The translations under genes and the position numbers were made by a program. 36,487 nucleotides of DNA, from positions 1 to 36,487 of IMG/VR virus record IMGVR_UViG_3300046680_000838; one strand, 5' to 3'. The stretch's first letter is position 1, and each line of letters begins with the position of its first letter. This document shows, in pieces, positions 13,151 to 22,623 of this stretch. The stretch comes from a virus. The notes under the pieces are model-generated. The model made no database searches. It worked only from the letters and a program-made list of their open reading frames with translations, and was not told where the DNA came from.

Positions 13151-15934
13151 TTACTCCTGGTCAAAAAGGGCGCTGCGTCCCTTGGCTTGTTTTGCATGCT
13201 GCCGCTTGTCCAGCTCTGCAGACACGGCGCGCGCGATCGCAGCGGCATCCATCCCAGGGGCGGGGTGAATGTTGATAACGATTTGATCGGGCGCCATCTG
13301 CATCGCCGCTGGAGCTGCTGCTGCTGCACCAATTGGCGGACGGTTGTCGACCGCGATAGCGCCTTGAGCCCCGCCCATACCTACGGCCATCGCGCCCACT
13401 TGGGCCAGTCGTTTGCCTATGCCCATGATCGAATCAAGCATGCCGCCACTTTCAGCTTGGGCCCCGGGCACGGCCCCGGCTGAGTTCAGAGCGGCGGCGG
13501 TGGCTTCGGGCATTGCAGCGGCTGGATTCAGCGCTGCACCGGCGCTGGTGATGGCTCCGATGGTCACGGTTCCTGCTTGGGTCATGAGGTCGCCCACAGC
13601 CTTGACGGCTTCCAGAGGCCCGCTCTGACCGTCAGCCACGCCCTGCGCCAACCCGGCCATGGTGAAGCCGCCAAGCTCGGCGAAAACCCGGGAGGGGCTA
13701 TGAATACCCAACTTCTCCTTGAACCAGTCGACGGTGTTGCTACCGGCGTCGGTGATCGCCGTCTTCACAGAACCCATCGCGTTCGTGATGCCATTGACGA
13801 GTCCCGCGATGATCATTCCCCCGAACTCGGTGAATCGGCCTGGCATCTCGACACCCATGTAGTTCATCACCGCCGAGAAGGCCTGGTAGATCAATCCAAT
13901 AGGGCTAAAGTTGGCGAGTGTTTGCAGGATGCCGCTGATCCCGCCGCTGAACCCTGCTTTGATTTCCGCCCAGGCACTGACGAAGTAAGCCTTCACCTTG
14001 TCCCAGTTCGCGTAGATCAGATACGCAGCAACGGCAATTGCCGTGATGGCGAGGCCAATTGGGTTGGCCATGAACAATCGGCCAACCCACATGAATGCCT
14101 GGCCGACAAAGGGCAGGACCTTCGAGCCAAGGTTGAATAGCAGCCCGATCACAGAGGGTAGACGGATCCCGATCAGTGATAACCCGTAACGCACCGCGAG
14201 GAATGGTCCAAGGGTTGTCGCCAGCGAGAGGGCCACGGTGCTGAAGCCGATCGACAGTGCAGCAATGCCGGCGGCGACTTTGAGGATACCCAGCACCAGC
14301 CCCGGGTTAGCGTTCGCCCACGCGTTGACGCGTTCTAGGACACCGTTAAATCCGGTGACCAGTTGGATCAGCGCCGGTCGGAGAGTGGCGCCCAGGGCGC
14401 TGCTCAGGTTGAACATGCGGTTCTGCGACATTTCCCATCGGGCGGACAACTGGTCTGCGCGGATATCACCCTCACGCTGCATCGAGCCGTCGCGTTTGGG
14501 CGCGTTGTCCGCTCCATTCACCAGGTCAAGTTGGCGCCGGTATTCGCCGATATTGGACGCCAGTTTCGCCGCGTCGTCGCCGTATTCTTTACCGAACAGC
14601 TGGGTCATCACACCGAGCTGCTGATTTTTGGGCAGTTTGTTCACCGCTTCCAGCACCTTCTGGATGGTGCCCGTCGCGTCCTTGCTCATGCCATCCTGAA
14701 CCGCTTTCGCTTCCAGACCGATCGACTTGAGGCCCGTGACAAATCGCTTTGGTTGCTGCGTCGCGATGGCCAGTTCTCGGATCATCGCGTTGGTTGCGGT
14801 GGCGGCGATTTCCGACGATGCACCGAGCGTTAGGAAGGTCGAGCCCAGAGCTGCTGCGTCCTTGAACGACATGCCAACCGACGCGGTGATGCCTGCTGTG
14901 CGCTGCATGACGTCAATGATGTCTCCACCCTTCGACATCGCGTTGTCGTCCAGGTAGTTGATCGCGTCGCCGAGTTGGCTGACGTTTTTGATGGGCAATT
15001 TGTAGAGGCTGGCGATGCGCGCCAAGCTCTCGCCGACCTGGTCCGCAGGCAACTCGAAAGCCGTTGCGGCAGTCGCCGCGACGCGGGCGAACTCCAGAAG
15101 GTCGTCTTTGCCCTGGATGCCCATTCGCGCACCGCCTTCCACCAGCGCGGCGATATCAGTCGTCGCCATGGGAATGGTTTCGGACATCTTCTTGATGGCC
15201 GCGCCCATGTCGTAATAGGTCTGAGTGAGCTGACCGTTGTCATCCCGGGCGCCGTTGACCTGTTTGGCAACACCCGCCATGGCATCTTCAAAACGGGAAT
15301 AGTCTTTGACCATCCCAACGATCGGCAGGCCGACCGCTGCACCCACCGCACCTGCGCTCGCGCCTGCTACAGCGGCGTTGCCGGCGAGCTCTTTGCCCTT
15401 GGAATAGTTTCTCTGTGCCTTCGAGACCCGTTCCTGCTGCTTGGCAAGTGCAGAGAGGCGGTCTCGTTGAGCCTGGATGGCTTTATTCGCAGCCTCGATC
15501 TCGGTTTTTAAACGGCGTTCGGTGGTGCCGAGGTTGCGGGTATCAGCACCGGTCGATTTCATGAGGGGGATCAGGCGCTGCAGCTCCGATCGCTGAGCTG
15601 TGTGTTTGTTTGTCAGCTTTTCCACCGAGGTGGAGGCGTTGACGAACGCCTTCTGGAAAGCCGCAGTAGGGGCGTCCATTTTCTGCAGCTGCTCACGCAG
15701 CCCGCGAAGCTTGTCCTGTGCCTTGGCCAGTTCTTCCGAGGATTGGCGGACGGCTTCCCGCTGCCGGGTGTAACTGGAGATGTTGGACTGCTGGGCGTTG
15801 AGCTCCTTGAGCTGGTCCCGCGCCGCTTTCAAGGCGCGAGACGTAGCATTGCTCCCGGCGCTGATCTGTTTGAGGGGCGCGGTGACCTTGTCGATCGCCG
15901 ACAGCAGAAATTCCAGCCGCAGCTTGTCAGTCAT
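13151..15934 (-). CDS. T: Tail tape measure protein (GpT)
   Basis: 927 residues. The N-terminus (residues 1-190) is a long coiled coil (KQISAGSNATSRALKAARDQLKELN). A GA-rich hydrophobic segment follows at about 195-215 (ELAGNAAVAGASAGAVGAAVG), then the TP901-type tape-measure core, then membrane-active helices near 560-670 (GLVLGILKVAAGIAALSIGFSTVALSLATTLG begins one). It sets tail length and enters the host envelope on DNA ejection. I chose ATG 15934 (MTDKLRLEF) because the E' stop overlaps it by eight bases; a start four codons earlier is possible. Confidence 0.92.
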   Translation of the reverse strand: MTDKLRLEFLLSAIDKVTAPLKQISAGSNATSRALKAARDQLKELNAQQSNISSYTRQREAVRQSSEELAKAQDKLRGLREQLQKMDAPTAAFQKAFVNASTSVEKLTNKHTAQRSELQRLIPLMKSTGADTRNLGTTERRLKTEIEAANKAIQAQRDRLSALAKQQERVSKAQRNYSKGKELAGNAAVAGASAGAVGAAVGLPIVGMVKDYSRFEDAMAGVAKQVNGARDDNGQLTQTYYDMGAAIKKMSETIPMATTDIAALVEGGARMGIQGKDDLLEFARVAATAATAFELPADQVGESLARIASLYKLPIKNVSQLGDAINYLDDNAMSKGGDIIDVMQRTAGITASVGMSFKDAAALGSTFLTLGASSEIAATATNAMIRELAIATQQPKRFVTGLKSIGLEAKAVQDGMSKDATGTIQKVLEAVNKLPKNQQLGVMTQLFGKEYGDDAAKLASNIGEYRRQLDLVNGADNAPKRDGSMQREGDIRADQLSARWEMSQNRMFNLSSALGATLRPALIQLVTGFNGVLERVNAWANANPGLVLGILKVAAGIAALSIGFSTVALSLATTLGPFLAVRYGLSLIGIRLPSVIGLLFNLGSKVLPFVGQAFMWVGRLFMANPIGLAITAIAVAAYLIYANWDKVKAYFVSAWAEIKAGFSGGISGILQTLANFSPIGLIYQAFSAVMNYMGVEMPGRFTEFGGMIIAGLVNGITNAMGSVKTAITDAGSNTVDWFKEKLGIHSPSRVFAELGGFTMAGLAQGVADGQSGPLEAVKAVGDLMTQAGTVTIGAITSAGAALNPAAAMPEATAAALNSAGAVPGAQAESGGMLDSIMGIGKRLAQVGAMAVGMGGAQGAIAVDNRPPIGAAAAAPAAMQMAPDQIVINIHPAPGMDAAAIARAVSAELDKRQHAKQAKGRSALFDQE

Positions 15935-16046
15935 CTTTCGCCCCACTTCGTTTTCGAGCGCGTTCGCGCCATTCCATCAGTTCGGTCAGGGGGAGCGGAT
16001 CCATCTCCGCTGGGCCCCAGTGAAAAATCACGGCGATATCCGCCAT
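15927..16046 (-). CDS. E': GpE' extension of the tail assembly chaperone
   Basis: 39 residues, MADIAVIFHWGPAEMDPLPLTELMEWRERARKRSGAKDD, the conserved GpE' domain. In P2 this domain is made mainly as a C-terminal extension of E through a -1 frameshift. Here the -1 frame entered at the slippery site at 16097-16103 is open without interruption into this frame, giving an E-E' fusion of 157 residues; the internal ATG at 16046 may also be used. The fusion acts with E as chaperone of the tape measure during tail assembly. Confidence 0.85.
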   Translation of the reverse strand: MADIAVIFHWGPAEMDPLPLTELMEWRERARKRSGAKDD

Positions 16047-16054
16047 CGCGTCAT

Positions 16055-16399
16055 CTACGCAACGAGGGATGCATCCACCTTCGCCGACTTCGGCAGCAAA
16101 AAACCGGCAACCTCGGTGGCCATCTGTACCAGGTCGGCCGGATCCATCTGGCCGATGTCGTGATCGGTCAGAGTCGGCGTGGTGATCCGTGGCAAGACCT
16201 TGCGCAAAGCGAGGACGTCCATCTGCAGCAGGTCGGTCAGCGAGACGCCGCGCAGCTCGCCGGAGACGGGCTTGCGCAGCGTCACCTCGGTGATTTCAGT
16301 CGAGCCTCTGACGATCGGAGTGTCCAGGGTGATTACAGGGCGGTTCGGGTTCTTCTCAACGGGTACGTCTGCAGCGTCGTTTTTCTGGGAGGTGCTCAT
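16055..16399 (-). CDS. E: Tail assembly chaperone GpE
   Basis: 114 residues with the family core VITLDTPIVRGSTEITEVTLRKPVSGELRGVSLTDLLQMDVLALRKVLPRITTPTLTDHDIGQMDPADLVQMATEVAGFL. It is a soluble helper of tail assembly, not expected in the virion. AGGAT lies 9 bases before the ATG. The slippery heptamer is at codons 100-101, so roughly the first 100 residues are shared with the longer E-E' product. Confidence 0.9.
   Translation of the reverse strand: MSTSQKNDAADVPVEKNPNRPVITLDTPIVRGSTEITEVTLRKPVSGELRGVSLTDLLQMDVLALRKVLPRITTPTLTDHDIGQMDPADLVQMATEVAGFLLPKSAKVDASLVA
16097..16103 (-). promoter_or_regulatory. Programmed -1 frameshift site TTTTTTG
   Basis: In the zero frame the codons are GGT TTT TTG CTG, so the heptamer T-TTT-TTG meets the X-XXY-YYZ rule. 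Slipping one base back gives TTT TTT GCT GCC GAA, and that frame is open through to the E' stop at 15927. The P2 E/E' shift uses the same heptamer. Confidence 0.85.
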
Positions 16400-16453
16400 T
16401 TCGAAATCCTATGAAAGAGAGGGTGCCGGACGAGCCGGCGGGGAAAGCTGGCA

Positions 16454-16969
16454 TTACAGGCCGATCGCCTTGCGGTGTTCAGCCAGCATGTCTTTGCCAT
16501 CGACCTTGAAAATGAAGTTGAGCAAGTCGATCTCGACCTCTTCATTGCCGTCGATCGTCAGCTTGTAATAGCTGCAGGTGGTGGTGAACTTGTGCTCGGT
16601 GTCTTCACCGCTTTCCGAGTCGCCCATGTCGATTTCTTCGTGCCGACCGCGCACGACGACCTCGACGGCTGAAACCTCTCCGGTGTCGTCGCGCTGAATA
16701 GAGCCCGCCCAACGCAGCATGACGCCACTTGCCGACACCGCTCCGTACTGACGCAGTGCCGTCAGGTCCCAGCCACCGAGGGTCCATTCGAGCTGGATAC
16801 CGTCGTCGCCATGACCCAGGTCGACCTTTACACCACCGTCCATGCCGCCGCCCCGGAAGGATTCGAGCTTGCGGGCGAGTTTGGGCAGGGTGACGCTCTT
16901 GCACGCACCGACGTAGCTGACACCGTCGTTGTACAAGTTCATGTTCTTGAGCTTTTTGGGTAGAGCCAT
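16454..16969 (-). CDS. FII: Major tail tube protein (GpFII)
   Basis: 171 residues, matching the P2 FII family in length and sequence: MALPKKLKNMNLYNDGVSYVGACKSVTLPKLARKLESFRGGGMDGGVKVDLGHGDDGIQLEWTLGGWD. It polymerises into the inner tube through which DNA passes. AGGAGA stands 9 bases upstream of the ATG. The gene follows the sheath gene with a 49-base gap and is co-transcribed with it. Confidence 0.95.
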   Translation of the reverse strand: MALPKKLKNMNLYNDGVSYVGACKSVTLPKLARKLESFRGGGMDGGVKVDLGHGDDGIQLEWTLGGWDLTALRQYGAVSASGVMLRWAGSIQRDDTGEVSAVEVVVRGRHEEIDMGDSESGEDTEHKFTTTCSYYKLTIDGNEEVEIDLLNFIFKVDGKDMLAEHRKAIGL

Positions 16970-17018
16970 ATGGGCGCTCTCCTAAAGGCGCGGCCGATGC
17001 CGCGCGGATGAATGAATA

Positions 17019-18191
17019 TCAGGCGCCGACGCGGCTGGCGAAGTCGATCAGGTAGCGATCGGTGATGCGCTGGCGCAGGTTCAGGTTCTCCAGCGGCGGT
17101 ACCGGGGTGTAGTCGTAGTCCAGATACAGCTTGCCGGCCTTGAGGGTGTCCTTGTCGTTGGCGGCTTCGTCGTACCAGCACTCGCCGCCGATCAGGTAGC
17201 CCAGGCGTACCAGCTCGCGGAATTTGGCGTTGATGCCTTCAACGATGTCGCGCACCAGGCTCGCGTGCATAGGCTTGTCGACCGCCCAGAATTGGCCCTC
17301 GGCCATGGTATCCGCCAGCACCTGCGCGGTCCGGGTGTAGTTTTCGAACGCGAACAGTGGGTCGTCGCTGCAAGTACGGGAGCCCCAGAAGCGGAAGCCT
17401 TCGCGACGAATCAGCGTGGTGACATCCGCCGCGTTGAGGAGGCCTGCATCGGTAGCTGGGTTTTGCAAATCCCAGTAGATGTCCTTGCTTAGCCCGGACA
17501 CACCGTTGACCGGCACGTTGGACAGGGTTTTGTGCCAGCCGACCTGCTCGTCGAGCTTGGCGCGCAGCCCGAGGGCGCGAGCGATGGAAGAGGCGGGGGC
17601 ATCGGCATTCGCTGCGGTGTCCCAGTTGATGAAGTCCGGCCAAATGGTCATCAGTTCGCGTGCACCGAAATTTTCCCGGTACGCGATCGCTTCGGACACG
17701 GTTTCGCATTCCCAGGCATTGGCATAGGCAAAGCCGCGAAGCTTCTGTGCGATGACAACCAACTCGGTGGCGACGGCCAGTGAGTCCAGACCTGGTACGC
17801 CGAGGATGCGTGGACGCACGCCCAGTTGAGCTTCCGCAGCGAGCAGCGCCTTGAGGCCTCTGTATTGGCCGTTGGTGCTCACGCTGCCGATGATGTTGGA
17901 CGTAGTTTCCGCGTCAGTTGCGCCTTCCTCCACCCGCACCACGACCGTGACTGGGCTGGACTGATCTGCGATGGCGTCCAGACTCTTGGCCAGCGTGCCG
18001 AGCTCACCGGCCTTGCCGCTGGCAGTCAACACGTCGGTGAGCAGCACGGGCCTGTTCAGTGGGAATGCAACCGGGTCTGCGTCGCTGGCGGTGCAGACCA
18101 TGCCGACGACTGCTGTGGCGATAGTACGGATGGGGCGGGTGCCCTCGTTGATTTCTACGACTCGGACGCCGTGATGGTAATCAGTTGGCAT
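17019..18191 (-). CDS. FI: Tail sheath protein (GpFI)
   Basis: 390 residues, the usual length for P2-like sheath. It begins [39 protein letters not shown], the family start, and ends with the conserved C-terminal region around [19 protein letters not shown]. It forms the contractile outer tail. AGGA lies 7-10 bases before the ATG. It is the first gene of the tail operon FI-FII-E-T-U-D; a TTGT-N13-ACAA dyad is about 84 bases upstream of its start. Confidence 0.95.
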   Translation of the reverse strand: MPTDYHHGVRVVEINEGTRPIRTIATAVVGMVCTASDADPVAFPLNRPVLLTDVLTASGKAGELGTLAKSLDAIADQSSPVTVVVRVEEGATDAETTSNIIGSVSTNGQYRGLKALLAAEAQLGVRPRILGVPGLDSLAVATELVVIAQKLRGFAYANAWECETVSEAIAYRENFGARELMTIWPDFINWDTAANADAPASSIARALGLRAKLDEQVGWHKTLSNVPVNGVSGLSKDIYWDLQNPATDAGLLNAADVTTLIRREGFRFWGSRTCSDDPLFAFENYTRTAQVLADTMAEGQFWAVDKPMHASLVRDIVEGINAKFRELVRLGYLIGGECWYDEAANDKDTLKAGKLYLDYDYTPVPPLENLNLRQRITDRYLIDFASRVGA

Positions 18192-18264
18192 GCGGAATTC
18201 CTGCGCGTTGGTGGCGATGAAGAGCAGGGTGACGCGCGCGCGATGCAGCGGCGAGCAACTGGGG

Positions 18265-18285
18265 TTGTAGGACGGGCTGGCACAA
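18265..18285 (-). promoter_or_regulatory. Candidate Ogr dyad upstream of FI
   Basis: TTGT (18265-18268), 13 bases, ACAA (18282-18285), in the gap between the terminator at 18336-18365 and the FI start. P2-type late promoters are activated from a TGT...ACA dyad near -55. The same arms and spacing occur at 23213-23231 and 29590-29608. Confidence 0.6.
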
Positions 18286-18335
18286 CAAGCACGCAGCGAT
18301 ATCGACGTAACTGGACTTGTGACGATGCACTCTCA

Positions 18336-18365
18336 GAAAAGAAAAAGCCCCGCACGGGCGAGGCT
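18336..18365 (-). terminator. Rho-independent terminator of the V-to-tfa operon
   Basis: On the minus strand AGCCTCGC-CCGT-GCGGGGCT (one G-U pair) followed by TTTTTCTTTTC, 32 bases past the tail fibre assembly stop. It separates the baseplate/fibre operon from the FI operon. Confidence 0.88.
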
Positions 18366-18396
18366 GAATGGAAAGCTATCCGACAGAGCGGAGCGT

Positions 18397-18957
18397 TTAT
18401 TGGGGTTGGTCAGCGATCCAGCTCGGAGGAACCGGCCGGTCTTTTTGATCCGGGAACTGCCCGGCTTCCGGCCAGTTGCGCAGAGCCTGTCGATAGGCAT
18501 ACAGCTCCGCGCGTTGATCGGCGCTTAGCGGGTAATCCGGCATGACCAGATAATCGGTGCTCGCAATTTGCGCATTGCGCCACGCTCGCTCGCCCGCTTG
18601 CGCCGCTGCAATCTGCGCCGCCTCATCCAGAACCCAATCGCCACCAGCCCACGCGTAGAACTGACCTGGCCAGCGCTTGGCGGTCAGTCCTTCCGGCAGA
18701 TCGCCCAGCTCGACATGCTCTTCTTCGGCGCCGGTATCCGTGTGGTAAACCACGCCGCGATAGTCGGCCAATAGTTGCGGCTTCCCCTCGACCAGCGCCC
18801 ATACGTGGCCAGCCTCGGGTTGGCTCAGAGGCTTTACCAGCTGGACGGTATTGCCCGGCAGATATTGGCCAAATCCCGGGACCTCTGGAAAATCAGACAA
18901 CTCAAACGGCCCGGTCAGGATGCCGAGCGGGTCGAACACATAGATATTCATTAGCAC
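18397..18957 (-). CDS. Tail fibre assembly chaperone
   Basis: 186 residues. The N-terminus MNIYVFDPLGILTGPFELSDFPEVPGFGQYLPGNTVQL and the C-terminus STDYLVMPDYPLSADQRAELYAYRQALRNWPE (a typical closing module in caudovirus fibre assembly proteins) place it in the Tfa/gp38-like group. It should help the fibre trimerise and probably stays specific to the neighbouring fibre. The start is best at the second M of MLMNIYVF but both are close. It starts two bases before the end of gene H. Confidence 0.85.
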   Translation of the reverse strand: MLMNIYVFDPLGILTGPFELSDFPEVPGFGQYLPGNTVQLVKPLSQPEAGHVWALVEGKPQLLADYRGVVYHTDTGAEEEHVELGDLPEGLTAKRWPGQFYAWAGGDWVLDEAAQIAAAQAGERAWRNAQIASTDYLVMPDYPLSADQRAELYAYRQALRNWPEAGQFPDQKDRPVPPSWIADQPQ

Positions 18958-18958
18958 C

Positions 18959-20755
18959 TCAGATCACTTTAATTCGGCCCGGATAGGCAATGTTTTTCGG
19001 AACCGTCTCAGCACCGCCAGCGGCGCCAGTGCCACCACCGGCCCAGGTGGCATAGGTGATGCTCCCGCCGCCCATCGCCTGCGTGCCGTAACCGCCGGAA
19101 CCGACATAGTGGTTGTGACTCTTGAAGTCATCGAGCCGATAGCTACCCGCAGGACGGCCCGGATCGATCCCGGCAGCCTCGTCAAGGTGTCGGACGAATT
19201 TACCGCGCGGATCTGGACTCCGGAACGTGGTCGCACCATCGCCCGAGGTCCAACCGCCCTCCATACCCGCGCGAGCGGCTTCCGTGGTCAGCATTCCCGA
19301 CTGCTGAGCGTGGTCCCACAACCATGGCCAATCGGCACGAACAAAGAGGGCATTGCCCAACGGGACGTGCCCCCCCGGATTCAATACGGTCGTCGTTTCA
19401 AGCACGGGCCGCCCGAGTGCCGTACCGTCTAGGCGCGCAATCGGTATCCAGTTGCCCTTGCCATCACTGCGCAAATGCCAATAATCCCCGGCCCCCATCA
19501 GGTATAAAAACGAATAGCCGGCCGCATTCAGATGGGTATGAAACTTGATTTTGTTGCTGCCGGCCGCCTTGATTGTCAGTCGGTTGCTGGTGTTATCGAC
19601 CCGTCGCACAACCACACTACGAACGCCCAGCGCTGAGTTGGCATCGGGCAGATCAACCGTCAACGTCCCCGCGCTGGCATCAATCAGGACAAGCCCCAAC
19701 TCGTTCGCCACCAGGGGCCTTGAGGTGTTGACCTCCACCAAAGGGACTTGGCTCGTCCCGTTAATCAAGTCGAGTGTTTCAGCTTTGGTGAAGGCGTCCG
19801 TGATCGCATAACCGGCCAGCGTGGTCGGGTTGGTCCCACCCACCACCCGACCGTATTTGTCCACGGTCACACTGCGGTATGTGCCGGCGTTGATACCGGT
19901 GCGCCCGGCCGCCATTTCAAACAGCAGATCCGTCACGCCCAGGGCAATCGGCGCATCCGTCACCAGTTGCCAAATGCTGTCGCCGTTGGTGGTGCCGCGC
20001 TCGACATGCACAAACAGCCCGGGCGTTACTTCCAGACTGCTGTCGGCATCCGCGCTACGCGCCCACACACCCGCAGCCGCCACGTAAAGGCCATTGTCTT
20101 TGGCCACGGCCTGGTTTTTCACCAGCACGCGATCACCGGCAACCAGGGCGACCCCGTCAATGGTCTGAAGGCCGCTCAGCACCACAGGGGCGGTGGTCGC
20201 CACCCGTACCGAGTGCTTAAAGTCCTGCTTGCCCAGCTCCTCCAACACCTTTAGATCGACGTACTCCCGCACCCCCAGCGTCTTTTGATCGACGTAGTCA
20301 CGCGATGCCAACACCACGCTCGGATCGATCTTAAGCGTGATGTTGCCGGTACTAGTGACAATGAAATTCATCCGCACAATCTGCGTGCGGCCTGAACCTT
20401 GCGACAGGATCGGCTTGAAACTCGGCGCGCAGTTGGCCACCGCGACCAGATCGCCGTCGATGTCGTACAGACCAATTTCGCGAATCCACTTACCGCCTTC
20501 ATCGGCCGGGATAATCTGCTCGGCGATCAGCACCGTCGGGTTGGCCGGGTCAGTCTTGAGCTGATTCAACGGCCGGCGGCGCCATTCGCTGATCAGCTGG
20601 GTTTGCGTTGCGCTGGGGATAGGGTCGGTGCCGTTGGCATCCCCCACGCCCATTTCGGTGATCTTCCAGGGAATGCCGAGCGCGTCGGCGTTCGCCTGTT
20701 TGGCCATCCCCACGTTTGTGAGGATCGCTAAAAACTGCGAATTCGCATCAATCAT
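18959..20755 (-). CDS. H: Tail fibre protein (GpH-like)
   Basis: 598 residues, the receptor-binding fibre. Residues 1-160 (MIDANSQFLAILTNVGMAKQANADALGIPWKITEMGVGDANG) are the conserved fibre N-terminal domain (DUF3751 type) that docks on the baseplate. A repetitive middle follows, with SVRVATTAPVVLSGLQTIDGVALVAGDRVLVKNQ, a common fibre segment. The C-terminus holds a tail-collar-like domain and the motif RLDDFKSHNHY, with a glycine-rich end and AYPGRIKVI. The C-terminal third is likely the host-range module. Start overlaps the I stop by eight bases. Confidence 0.92.
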   Translation of the reverse strand: MIDANSQFLAILTNVGMAKQANADALGIPWKITEMGVGDANGTDPIPSATQTQLISEWRRRPLNQLKTDPANPTVLIAEQIIPADEGGKWIREIGLYDIDGDLVAVANCAPSFKPILSQGSGRTQIVRMNFIVTSTGNITLKIDPSVVLASRDYVDQKTLGVREYVDLKVLEELGKQDFKHSVRVATTAPVVLSGLQTIDGVALVAGDRVLVKNQAVAKDNGLYVAAAGVWARSADADSSLEVTPGLFVHVERGTTNGDSIWQLVTDAPIALGVTDLLFEMAAGRTGINAGTYRSVTVDKYGRVVGGTNPTTLAGYAITDAFTKAETLDLINGTSQVPLVEVNTSRPLVANELGLVLIDASAGTLTVDLPDANSALGVRSVVVRRVDNTSNRLTIKAAGSNKIKFHTHLNAAGYSFLYLMGAGDYWHLRSDGKGNWIPIARLDGTALGRPVLETTTVLNPGGHVPLGNALFVRADWPWLWDHAQQSGMLTTEAARAGMEGGWTSGDGATTFRSPDPRGKFVRHLDEAAGIDPGRPAGSYRLDDFKSHNHYVGSGGYGTQAMGGGSITYATWAGGGTGAAGGAETVPKNIAYPGRIKVI

Positions 20756-21362
20756 AATAAACGTCCAGGGTGTCTATGGAGTGTTCGCTGCCGACAACAC
20801 CGAAGCGGCCCGTGACCTCGATGTCACGCATCACTGGCGGGTACACGTCGATTTCGTCGCCTTCGGAGAGGGATACGGCAATGTTCAAAGCGCCTTGGGT
20901 TTCCAGGCTGATCGCCAGGCCGGTCAGATGACGGGTCAGGGGCTTGGCGTCTTCGATCAGCCAGGTCAGCTCTTGGTACATCTCTTCGGTGATGCCGGTG
21001 TCGAGTACTCCGACCTTTATGGCGAAGGTGCCCGGTACACCTTCCGGGACGGTCTGCCACCACTCCAGCACCTCGATTAGGTAGCCCAGCGGTTCGACGA
21101 CACGGCGCAGGGCGCCGATGGTGCCCTTGCGTGAATGGACGTAATACGAGGTCTTGATGACCTGGCGCTTGGCCGCTTCCGACCAGTTGGAATCCCAACG
21201 GTCGACCGAAAATGCCCACGCGAGGTAGGGCAGCAGGTCGACCGGGCAGCGATCTGGATTGACCAAGTCGCGAATCGGAATGGGAACACGCTCAATACGA
21301 GCCAATGCCTGGGCCGCGAGCTGTTCCAGCTGGCTGGCACTGGGCGGCAACAAAGTGCTCAC
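20748..21362 (-). CDS. I: Baseplate protein GpI
   Basis: 204 residues using GTG 21362, which overlaps the J stop as GTGA; a further upstream ATG would overlap J more. The sequence STLLPPSASQLEQLAAQALARIERVPIPIRDLVNPDRCPVDLLPYLAWAFSVDRWDSNW is diagnostic of P2 I. It is a baseplate wedge component, linking J and the fibre. Confidence 0.92.
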   Translation of the reverse strand: MSTLLPPSASQLEQLAAQALARIERVPIPIRDLVNPDRCPVDLLPYLAWAFSVDRWDSNWSEAAKRQVIKTSYYVHSRKGTIGALRRVVEPLGYLIEVLEWWQTVPEGVPGTFAIKVGVLDTGITEEMYQELTWLIEDAKPLTRHLTGLAISLETQGALNIAVSLSEGDEIDVYPPVMRDIEVTGRFGVVGSEHSIDTLDVYYD

Positions 21363-22273
21363 AGATGACCCCCGACCATGACGGAAACGCCGGTGCAAAA
21401 GGCTGCCTGCGCGGTCGTTGGAGCCAAGTCAGTCCAACCATTGAGCACTACCTTTCGAACACCTTCGACATGCAGGGCGGCATGAATGGCGGACTCCGAC
21501 ACTTCAACACCCAGGCGCCGACGTTGCGAGACGAAAGCGGCCAACTTGGCCTCGGATGCTGCGCGAATAGGCTCAGCTTCCGGGCCAGTGGTGGCCAGGT
21601 ACAGCACGGCGTCGACTGAGTACGGCAGAATTTCAGCGGCTTGCACGGTGAGACGATCAGCAACTGGGCGCCGATCCTCGTCGCTCAGATAATCAAAGAC
21701 GATATCGAGCAGCTCTTGGGAGGCAGTGCCATCGCCCAACAACGCCTGAACAGTCACCACTGCCACTGCAGGGGACGGGCTTTCGGCCGAAGCATCGGCG
21801 ACACGACCATCTGCGCTGCGCGCGTGCAGGATGTAGCTATTTCGCGGACCTGCGGTGGACAGGCCTTCCCACGCCATTTGTGCACGTTCACGCAGGCTGT
21901 CGTCCGACTCCATCACTGCTGTGACGGGTGGAACTGCAGTGGGATTTGCAGGAATGACAACGAGTCGGTGAACGTTGACGTTGGCCGCCAGTTGCACCAG
22001 GTCATTATTTTTCGCCTTGGCCAATAAAGTGGCCAGGCAAGCCTCATTGACCCGCTGACGCCAGATGGTTTCGCGGTAGGCGTTTTCCTGCACCAGTTTG
22101 GTTAACGGCTCAGATTCGAGCGCGAGCGTTGCAGCAACTTCTGCCTGCTGTTCGACGGGCCACAGACTGACGGCGTAAGCCTTGCGCTCGGCGAGGATCT
22201 GCTCGTAGTCGATCTGTTCAACCACGTCTGGATCCGGCAGTTGAGTCAGGTTAATGGGCGTGAAGGTTTTCAT
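21359..22273 (-). CDS. J: Baseplate assembly protein GpJ
   Basis: 304 residues, baseplate J family: PINLTQLPDPDVVEQIDYEQILAERKAYAVSLWP at the start and GLSTAGPRNSYILHARSADGRVADASAESPSPAVAVVTVQALLGDGT in the core. It forms the outer wedge of the baseplate. Four-base overlaps (ATGA, GTGA) with W and I show tight coupling. Confidence 0.94.
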   Translation of the reverse strand: MKTFTPINLTQLPDPDVVEQIDYEQILAERKAYAVSLWPVEQQAEVAATLALESEPLTKLVQENAYRETIWRQRVNEACLATLLAKAKNNDLVQLAANVNVHRLVVIPANPTAVPPVTAVMESDDSLRERAQMAWEGLSTAGPRNSYILHARSADGRVADASAESPSPAVAVVTVQALLGDGTASQELLDIVFDYLSDEDRRPVADRLTVQAAEILPYSVDAVLYLATTGPEAEPIRAASEAKLAAFVSQRRRLGVEVSESAIHAALHVEGVRKVVLNGWTDLAPTTAQAAFCTGVSVMVGGHL

Positions 22274-22623
22274 GCTGTTGCTCCCAAGCTGAGAGGAACG
22301 CGCAGGCTCAACGGCTCATTGGTGTCGACCAGGCTGCCCTCGATGTCGAGAAAGGCCTGACCAGCAACATCACCCAATGTCAGCTGCACCCGGCTCAAGC
22401 GAATGCGCGTCTCCCACCGCATCAGAGCGATGGCCGTGGCCGCGTAAGCCTGTAGCCGGGTTGAACTGTTCAGCGGCCAATCAATCAGGTCGGCGAGCTG
22501 ACTGCCGTACTCGCGCCGCATTACCCGGGTCCCAATAGGTGTGGTCAGGATGTCGGCGATCGATTGCACCAGGTGCGCGTCGCCGGCAACGCTACGGCCG
22601 GAATTGCGATTCATGCCGATCAT
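22270..22623 (-). CDS. W: Baseplate protein GpW (gp25-like)
   Basis: 117 residues, related to the gp25/lysozyme-like baseplate family: DAHLVQSIADILTTPIGTRVMRREYGSQLADLIDWPLN is the diagnostic core. It sits in the baseplate wedge close to the sheath. ATGA overlaps at both ends with V and J. Confidence 0.94.
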   Translation of the reverse strand: MIGMNRNSGRSVAGDAHLVQSIADILTTPIGTRVMRREYGSQLADLIDWPLNSSTRLQAYAATAIALMRWETRIRLSRVQLTLGDVAGQAFLDIEGSLVDTNEPLSLRVPLSLGATA

